A stretch of DNA of 50,989 nucleotides from Bacteroidales bacterium (GTDB taxonomy: Bacteria > Bacteroidota > Bacteroidia > Bacteroidales > P3). Location of the stretch: positions 1-50,989 of the forward strand of contig JAFTBM010000021.1 in assembly GCA_017455205.1 (NCBI GenBank), in the 5' to 3' direction. How positions within the stretch are numbered: the first letter of the stretch is position 1; every line of letters starts with the position of its first letter. Below the pieces are notes generated by a model. That model saw only the letters and a list, made by a program, of their open reading frames with translations, searched no databases and had not been told where the DNA came from. Positions 43,562-49,607 of the stretch are shown here, piece by piece. Made by a program: the position numbers and the translations under genes.

Positions 43562-45259
43562 TTAAATTCCAATCTTCCGATTCACTATATCCACAATCTC
43601 TGCTTCCTGATGCAGAGCCTCGGCCTCGATGGCAGCCGCTTTGCGCAGCACCTCCTCGCGGAAGGCCATGTCTTTCAGCGATGAGGCGTTGATCTTCACA
43701 TTGAGGTGTGCTCCCATCACAGCTGCCCGTGCCGCCAATGCCCCCACGCCTCCGTCGGTAACACTCGACGGATTGCCCCACTCCACCATGTCGCGACACA
43801 CCCCGAAGCACTCTGCTGCCAACTCCATCGTGTGCAACGGCACCTCGGTGGCATAGCGTGTAGCTTCCTGTATGGCTCGGCTGCGAGCCTCTTTCTCGGC
43901 CTCCGACGACTTGGGTAGAGCAAACGCAGCCATAATGGCATTGAACGCCTGCGTATCTTCATCCACCGCCCGCAGCAGAGCCTCTTTCAGGCGCTGTCCG
44001 CGCACGGCCACCTCGCTGTAGCGCTCCCACTGCTCGTCGTAGGCCGCCTTGCCAGCGGTGAGGTTTGCCACCATCGCTCCCAGCGAGGCCGCAAGTGCCC
44101 CCATGTAGGCACTTACTGACCCACCGCCAGGCGCTGGACTCTCGCTGGCCGTCGCCTCGCAAAAGCCACGGCAGCTCAAATCCACCAGCCGACCTCCGTC
44201 CTCATCCTCTATCATGTACTCTATCACCTTCTCTTTCGGATTGAACGGCTTGAGGTCGTCGAGCCCGAGGCTCTTCACCGCCACCTTCACCACCTCTGCC
44301 TCGCTCACCCCGAGCGACCTCCGCTGCTTACGCAGAAAATACTCACCCGCATCAATCAGCACGCTCTTGGGTATCAACCCCACTATCTCGCACCCCGTCA
44401 CCCGCAGCCCACGCTCACCCGCACAGCGACACACCTCCTCGAAGCAGAGGTGCACTGGCGCGGTCTTGATGCTCGTGATGTTCATGCTCACCTGTGCAAT
44501 GCCATAATCCTCGATATACCAGCCGATAGCCTTCGTTCCCTTCAGCGTCCCGGGCTGCATCAGCACATTGCCATCGGCATCCTTGAGCGGCTTGCCTGTC
44601 AGTTTGCCCCCCTCGCGCAGCGGACGCCCCTTCTCTCGCACATCAAACGCCACCGCATTGGCACGCCGCGTCGAGGTGGTGTTGAGGTTATAATTGATAG
44701 CCACCAAGAAATCGCGCGCACCCACCTGTGTGGCCCCAGTGCGTGCCACACGCTCATTCCACTCGTTGGGGCCATAGTCTGGTCGCCACTCTTCGCTCCC
44801 CAGCCGGTTGGCAAGGCTCTCATACTCACCCGTGCGGCAATAGGCCAAGTTGCGACGCTCCTCGCGGTAAGCAGCCTCCTCGTAGCAATAGACTGGGATT
44901 TGGAGCTCCTCGCCGATGCGCTGGCCCAGCCTTCGGGCATACTCCACTACCTCCTCCATCGTGATGCCCGAGACAGGCACCAGCGGACAGACATCCGTCG
45001 CTCCTTGACGAGGATGCGCCCCGTGATGTTGGCTCATATCAATCAGCTCCGCTGCACGTGCTACTACTCTAAAAGCCGCCTCCACCACCGCATCTGGCTC
45101 GCCCACAAAGGTAATCACCGTCCGATTGGTAGTGCGCCCCGGATCCACATCCAGCAGCCGAACACCCTCCACCTTCTCCACCTCGGCCACCACTTGGTCT
45201 ATCACCTCCCGATTGCAGCCTTCGCTTATATTTGGTACACATTCAATAAGTTGCCTCAT
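43562..45259 (-). CDS. ftcD: Bifunctional glutamate formimidoyltransferase / formimidoyltetrahydrofolate cyclodeaminase
   Basis: Histidine degradation: moves the formimino group from formiminoglutamate to tetrahydrofolate, then releases ammonia. 565 residues in the fused order: formiminotransferase N-domain (QLIECVPNISEGCNREVI; HHGAHPRQGATDVCPLVPVS), its C-domain (GIAQVSMNITSIKTAPVHL; IGLIPKSVLIDAGEYFL type), then a cyclodeaminase domain from about 365 (SESPAPGGGSVSAYMGALAA; TAGKAAYDEQWERY). No hutH, hutU or hutI lies nearby. Promoter box at 45283-45290. Fusion as in animals and some Bacteroidota. Confidence 0.95.
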   Translation of the reverse strand: MRQLIECVPNISEGCNREVIDQVVAEVEKVEGVRLLDVDPGRTTNRTVITFVGEPDAVVEAAFRVVARAAELIDMSQHHGAHPRQGATDVCPLVPVSGITMEEVVEYARRLGQRIGEELQIPVYCYEEAAYREERRNLAYCRTGEYESLANRLGSEEWRPDYGPNEWNERVARTGATQVGARDFLVAINYNLNTTSTRRANAVAFDVREKGRPLREGGKLTGKPLKDADGNVLMQPGTLKGTKAIGWYIEDYGIAQVSMNITSIKTAPVHLCFEEVCRCAGERGLRVTGCEIVGLIPKSVLIDAGEYFLRKQRRSLGVSEAEVVKVAVKSLGLDDLKPFNPKEKVIEYMIEDEDGGRLVDLSCRGFCEATASESPAPGGGSVSAYMGALAASLGAMVANLTAGKAAYDEQWERYSEVAVRGQRLKEALLRAVDEDTQAFNAIMAAFALPKSSEAEKEARSRAIQEATRYATEVPLHTMELAAECFGVCRDMVEWGNPSSVTDGGVGALAARAAVMGAHLNVKINASSLKDMAFREEVLRKAAAIEAEALHQEAEIVDIVNRKIGI

Positions 45260-45282
45260 AACGCAGATTATATGTCACACTG

Positions 45283-45290
45283 CAAATATA
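45283..45290 (-). promoter_or_regulatory. -7 promoter box of ftcD
   Basis: TATATTTG on the minus strand, 23 bases before the ATG. The -33 element is weak: CAAA (minus TTTG) stands only 12 bp away. Confidence 0.55.
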
Positions 45291-45510
45291 CACATTATTT
45301 TCCAAACCACATTCCAACAATTCAAAAAAAAACATTTCCCACCGCCCGCAGACGGCTGACAACAGACAATAGTCGATAAACATGAACCCGTCAACTGCAA
45401 CCTGTCGCAGGACGCAAAAGCAACAACCAAAATCAGCAAGTCACATCATTTCACAACCCTCGATTAAGCGAAATGTGAATGGTGAATTGTGATAAGAGAG
45501 GTGTCGGAGA

Positions 45511-45667
45511 CCCAATTCCCAATTCTCAATTCTCAATTTTCCATTGCCACTTGGTCCGTGTCATCTCCGTGTCAACTCCGTGTCAGGTCCGTGTCACCTC
45601 CGAGTGGAGTCGGACTTAACACGAACCATGCACGGACCATGCACGGCTCAAACACGTGCCAAGTCCC
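45511..45667. repeat. Composite minisatellite, copy 5 (inverted)
   Basis: On the minus strand: GTCCGTG-type units, CGGAGG, three to four TGACACGG 11-mers, CCAAGT, then ATTGARA heptamers. Same order as copy 4. Inverted relative to the other four, and so with the ATTGARA end toward ftcD, which is read leftward. 45291-45510 and 45668-45850 contain no gene; 45747-45776 has a CCCACGC/GCGTGGG inverted repeat. Confidence 0.85.
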
Positions 45668-45850
45668 AACTCTCCCGTCTGCACCAATCATACTGCTTCA
45701 GGAAGGGTAATCCTATGCCCTTAACCACGTCTTGCCAATTGGAATACCCACGCCCATACTCATGTGTATTGCGTGGGAATGCGTAGCATAACGGCAAGGA
45801 TGAGAAGACTTAATTTTCGTATTCCATAATCTGATGAATACTAACAAAGT

Positions 45851-45871
45851 GGCGAAGATATAATCTTCGCC
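45851..45871. other. Perfect hairpin next to the array's terminal repeat
   Basis: GGCGAAGAT-ATA-ATCTTCGCC, arms of 9 bp. A sister hairpin, GGCGAAGTT-TTT-AACTTCGCC, fills much of the first interval (45923-45943) inside the array. They flank the degenerate repeat. May end the array transcript. Confidence 0.7.
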
Positions 45872-45876
45872 TCCTT

Positions 45877-46992
45877 GCCTATAACCTTATTTTGATGGAT
45901 GATGGCTGGCCAGCCACTGGGAGGCGAAGTTTTTAACTTCGCCATAATGTCTTTATTCTTGTTTTGATGGATGATGGCTGGCCAGTTTATAATCGTAGTC
46001 ATTCTCCTCGCTGGTTGCGGGTCTTTATCCTTGTTTTGATGGATGATGGCTGGCCAGTTTATAATCGTAGTCATTCTCCTCGCTGGTTGCGGGTCTTTAT
46101 CCTTGTTTTGATGGATGATGGCTGGCCAGCTCGCCTGGGGCACTATCAAATAATCGCACTGAAGAAGTCTTTATCCTTGTTTTGATGGATGATGGCTGGC
46201 CAGCCCCTTGAGGGCGAATATAGCCTGACCGCAGAGATGTCTTTATCCTTGTTTTGATGGATGATGGCTGGCCAGTTTTTTTTAACTTTAATTTTATTTC
46301 ACCATGGGTCTTTATCCTTGTTTTGATGGATGATGGCTGGCCAGTCCCTTATCCTAAAGGCTAAGCCCGAATTGGGTAAGTCTTTATCCTTGTTTTGATG
46401 GATGATGGCTGGCCAGAGAGTTCGGGCTCTCCACGGGGGACATCGAAGAGGTGTCTTTATCCTTGTTTTGATGGATGATGGCTGGCCAGAATCGCTCGCA
46501 GTGGTATAAGCAGAACGATGGGGTCTTTATCCTTGTTTTGATGGATGATGGCTGGCCAGCCAGTTCTTGGCCGAGAAGAATCTCACCCCGACAGGGGGTC
46601 TTTATCCTTGTTTTGATGGATGATGGCTGGCCAGTATTATGAACCTCGGCCAGTTCCTGTCCGAAAAGAGTCTTTATCCTTGTTTTGATGGATGATGGCT
46701 GGCCAGCGTTGTGCCTGGCAACAAAAACAACGGGACCTCTAGTCTTTATCCTTGTTTTGATGGATGATGGCTGGCCAGTCCAGTTATGTAGAGGATGGAG
46801 ATCCGATGCTGCTGTCTTTATCCTTGTTTTGATGGATGATGGCTGGCCAGTAAAATTATCGCACTGAAGAAGTGCGATATGGGTCTTTATCCTTGTTTTG
46901 ATGGATGATGGCTGGCCAGGCCTTCAAGGCGGTTTCTGAAGCGGGGCTTGTATGCGTCTTTATCCTTGTTTTGATGGATGATGGCTGGCCAG
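45877..46992 (-). CRISPR. CRISPR array, 16 repeats and 15 spacers
   Basis: The 37-bp repeat (plus strand) begins GTCTTTATCC, has TTGTTTTGATGGATGATGG in the middle and ends CTGGCCAG, an 8-bp palindrome. Repeats start at 45877 (degenerate, 5 mismatches), 45949 (1 mismatch), 46021, 46093, 46167, 46239, 46308, 46380, 46453, 46523, 46598, 46670, 46742, 46814, 46883 and 46956 (14 exact). Spacers are 32-38 nt, mostly 35. The decayed repeat marks the left as the old end, and the leader is at the right, so the array is read leftward, with the cas genes. Spacers 1 and 2 (45986, 46058) are identical. In crRNA sense the repeat ends GGATAAAGAC, comparable to type III-like 3' handles. Confidence 0.98.
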
Positions 46993-47119
46993 GGCAATTT
47001 TCGCATTTCCCACTTATTTAACCTCTTTGAGGTGGATTTATTGTATTTTGGAGCATTTTTTGTAAAAAAAATGTACCTAAAGGGGGATCTCAATATGTCA
47101 AAGAACGAGTGGTGCGGGG
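46993..47119 (-). promoter_or_regulatory. CRISPR leader
   Basis: 127 bp A+T-rich spacer between the youngest repeat and cas2. On the minus strand it holds TTCTTTGACATATTGAGATC, with TTTG at 47102-47099 and a TACATTTT box at 47075-47068 (23-bp spacing, loose promoter match). A palindrome ACCTCTTTGAGGT at 47021-47033 lies 28 bp from the first repeat and is a candidate site for the Cas1-Cas2 or a host factor. Confidence 0.7.
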
Positions 47120-47593
47120 TCAGAAGAAGAGGGTGTTGTGGGTTTTGAGGATGAGGTCGAGGTTGATGTTTTTGCCTATTATTTTCATGCTGTTGAGGTA
47201 GTCGGTGGATATGGGGACGATGAGTATGCTGTCCTGGTTGTCGTAGGCAGCCTGGACTTCGGCGAGGTCGGTACGCATCTGGTTGTAGACGGCTGGTGGG
47301 AGGTCGGCTAAAAAGATGGATTTTTGCACCCGATGGCAGCCTTTTTTTTCGAGGTATTTGACGATGAGGCGTCGGACGCGGTTGTCTTCGATGTCGTACA
47401 TGACGAAGAATATCATATCTGTGGTTTTTCGGCTGCGTTGGGTGGTGAGGTTGAGTATTTGGGCTATTCTTTCGTTGAGTGAGGGAATGGAGTCAAGGTT
47501 AGCTTGCGTAGAACGGCGGTCGATAAGGATGGTGGTTTCGCGCAGGCGTTGGAGGGATTGGGCAAGGTTGAAGGTTTTCTTTTTGCGGGGCAT
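47120..47593 (-). CDS. cas2: CRISPR-associated Cas2 with N-terminal extension
   Basis: Spacer-integration partner of Cas1. 157 residues: the Cas2 core starts at residue 60 (MIFFVMYDIEDNRVRRLIVK, conserved Asp67 in YDI, then YLEKKGCHRVQKSIFLADLP). The first 59 residues are extra and basic with predicted helices (MPRKKKTFNLAQSLQRLRET; SLNERIAQILNLTTQRSRK). The extension appears real: it begins 17 bp after the preceding gene and fills the interval in frame. A start at 47416 would give a plain 98-residue Cas2. Ends next to the leader. Confidence 0.92.
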   Translation of the reverse strand: MPRKKKTFNLAQSLQRLRETTILIDRRSTQANLDSIPSLNERIAQILNLTTQRSRKTTDMIFFVMYDIEDNRVRRLIVKYLEKKGCHRVQKSIFLADLPPAVYNQMRTDLAEVQAAYDNQDSILIVPISTDYLNSMKIIGKNINLDLILKTHNTLFF

Positions 47594-47610
47594 GGCGGGG
47601 GAAATGGGGG

Positions 47611-48609
47611 TTAGGTGTGGGTGGCAATGAAAGATTGGATGAGGTCGGCCATGAGTTGGTTAGCTTCGGGGTCGGTGCCTGCTTTGGGGGAGATGACTAC
47701 GGAGAAGCCGCGTTTGCCGTAGAAGAGGTTGGTTTCGGCGTGCTTGCCGGCGAGGATGGTTTTGATCTTTTTGCCGTATTGTATGTTTGAGATTTCTTGG
47801 ACGAGGGTGCCTGTGGCTTCGATGTAGGGTTTGAGTTGACCGATGATGTCGTTGAGTTGTTCGGGGACGTAGGCTTCTTTTTTTGCACGCTGTGCGGCTT
47901 GGGTGTTGAGAGCGAGGATTTGTTTGATACGGGAAAGGCTGTCGTCGGAGACGGGTGAGGTTGGTGGCGGTGGTATGGATGGGGTAGGTTGGGTAGGTTG
48001 TGAGAAGATGGAGAGGGTGTTTTCGGTGTCTATGAAGGCGGATATGTCGATGGGGATGGGGCGTGGGTTGTAGTGCGCTTGTGGGTCGCTGCTGAGGAAG
48101 CATGCGCGGGCGACGTCGCTGGTGTGAGTGTCGGCCACTTGCTCAAGTTGATAGGTAGCAGCGAATTGGGTGAGAAAGGCTTTGTAGAAGAGGCTGAAGA
48201 GGCCTTTATCGGAGCAGGGCGAGGCGAGGCGCATGAGGATTTTGAGGCCGTCGCCGCTTGGGGAGAGGAAGAGAAGTTCGACGCGGGGGTCAGCGGCGAG
48301 GCGTGTGCGAAGGTCGTCGAGGGGGATGTTTTTATCGGATAGGTGGTCGAGGTCGAGAATGAAGCGAGTGGTGGATGCGAAGTTTTCGCTGCGGCGGAAA
48401 GGTGGGTTGAAGTGAGCACAGACGATGAAGGGAAGTCGGCGTTTCAGCTGGGTGTATTGCTGAGGCGAGATTTGGCGCACGATGCGCAGCTGACGGATGA
48501 GGGCGTCGACTTCGGGACGGGGTGAGAGGAGGATGCGGTGGAAGTCTGCAACGGGTATTTTTTGCAGTCTTTCTTCTGCGGAGGTGATGTTTTGTCCGTA
48601 GGATAGCAT
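47611..48609 (-). CDS. CRISPR-associated primase-polymerase-like protein (BT4734/VirE-N family)
   Basis: 332 residues between cas2 (17 bp) and cas1 (6 bp). The N-terminal half fits the BT4734-like archaeo-eukaryotic primase fold (PF08800): STTRFILDLDHLSDKN with D86-x-D88 (metal motif I), LFLSPSGDGLKILMR (S116, S118, K123; motif II-like), DVARACFLSSD (165-175; motif III-like). Such proteins next to cas1-cas2 are called CAPPs and are thought to act in spacer capture, as shown for Marinitoga; that function here is inferred. A Pro/Thr-rich linker (about 205-222: SQPTQPTPSIPPPPTSPVS) leads to a helical C-terminal part of unknown role. Confidence 0.85.
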   Translation of the reverse strand: MLSYGQNITSAEERLQKIPVADFHRILLSPRPEVDALIRQLRIVRQISPQQYTQLKRRLPFIVCAHFNPPFRRSENFASTTRFILDLDHLSDKNIPLDDLRTRLAADPRVELLFLSPSGDGLKILMRLASPCSDKGLFSLFYKAFLTQFAATYQLEQVADTHTSDVARACFLSSDPQAHYNPRPIPIDISAFIDTENTLSIFSQPTQPTPSIPPPPTSPVSDDSLSRIKQILALNTQAAQRAKKEAYVPEQLNDIIGQLKPYIEATGTLVQEISNIQYGKKIKTILAGKHAETNLFYGKRGFSVVISPKAGTDPEANQLMADLIQSFIATHT

Positions 48610-48615
48610 GGCTGT

Positions 48616-49593
48616 TCAGAGGGTTTTGAAGAGGGATGCCAGTTTTTGTGCGTAGAGGGTGAGTTGGGTGGTGCGGGAGCGGCTGACGCCGTGCTGGTCA
48701 ACGATTTCTTCCATATAGTCGTTGAGGGATTGGATGACCACACGCCGCCCGAGGGGTTCGAGCCAGCAGGAACCATCGCTGCGCAGGGAGTAGTATTCTT
48801 CGCTGACGGCGTTCTGCTGGAGGAGATTGAAGACTACGAAGTCTACCCAGATGCGATATTGCTCAATGACGTCGAAGACAAGGACTGGGCGATTGTAGTC
48901 ATCGCGGTGCATAACGCCGATGTAGGGGTCAATGCCAGCTTTGATTAGCGAGCCTTCGATTTTGCCGTAGAGGATGCCGTAGCCATAGTTGAGCATGGCG
49001 TTGGCCACATCGGTGGCAGGGTGCTGGCTGCGGGTAGTAAAACGGTATTTTTCTGGGAGGGAGAGGTTGATTTGCTCGAAATAGATTTTGGAAGCCACAC
49101 CCTCCCAACCGCGCAAGGTGGTGGTGACATCGGAGATGACTTCGCCGGTGGCGAGGGTGATTTTGTGTCGGTAGTCTTCAAGGCGGCGGAGCGCGGTTTG
49201 GAGGCGGTTTTGGGTGAAGGTGTCGTCGGCAGCGGTGGCGAGGAGGAGGGCTTGTTGGTTATCTATTTTGCGGACTAAGATGTCCTTTATCCATTCTACC
49301 GCTCGGTGTCCCATAGCGAAGTTGAGTTGTCCCTTGCGGATGGTGGAGATGGATCCATACTTGGGGCTCCATACACGCCCGAAGACTGTGCCGTCCTTGC
49401 CGACGAATAGGATTTCTATCTCTCGTTCGATGGCGAGCATCACAGCATCGCTGGTGATTTGTGCCCCGCGGCTCACTTGGATGCTTATGATGCCTTCGGC
49501 TGGGATTTTTTGCCGTCCCTCGCTGTTGCTGACCACGAAGCTTTCTTGGTCGCGGTGAAGTGATACGCCGTAGGAATTGAGCACCAGTTCCAT
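48616..49593 (-). CDS. cas1: CRISPR-associated endonuclease Cas1
   Basis: Integrase that inserts new spacers. 325 residues: N-terminal beta domain (MELVLNSYGVSLHRDQESFV; GAQITSDAVMLAIEREIEIL), then the helical catalytic domain with E164 (RGWEGVASKIYFEQI), H229 (GVMHRDDYNRP) and E244 after D241 (VFDVIEQYR), the metal-binding triad. Shape fits Cas1 of type III-like systems, sometimes fused to reverse transcriptase; no such fusion is present. Order cas1, primase-like, cas2, leader, array on one strand. Confidence 0.95.
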   Translation of the reverse strand: MELVLNSYGVSLHRDQESFVVSNSEGRQKIPAEGIISIQVSRGAQITSDAVMLAIEREIEILFVGKDGTVFGRVWSPKYGSISTIRKGQLNFAMGHRAVEWIKDILVRKIDNQQALLLATAADDTFTQNRLQTALRRLEDYRHKITLATGEVISDVTTTLRGWEGVASKIYFEQINLSLPEKYRFTTRSQHPATDVANAMLNYGYGILYGKIEGSLIKAGIDPYIGVMHRDDYNRPVLVFDVIEQYRIWVDFVVFNLLQQNAVSEEYYSLRSDGSCWLEPLGRRVVIQSLNDYMEEIVDQHGVSRSRTTQLTLYAQKLASLFKTL

Positions 49594-49607
49594 CGTTCCT
49601 CTTTTGT

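Noticed and set aside
45841-46149. Protein with repeats of WPAIIHQNKDKD
   Set aside because: It is a translation of the CRISPR repeats, not a gene.
47416-47416. Cas2 start at the MIFFVMYD methionine
   Set aside because: Possible, but the upstream in-frame region fills the gap to the neighbouring gene and is basic and helical; the longer form is preferred.
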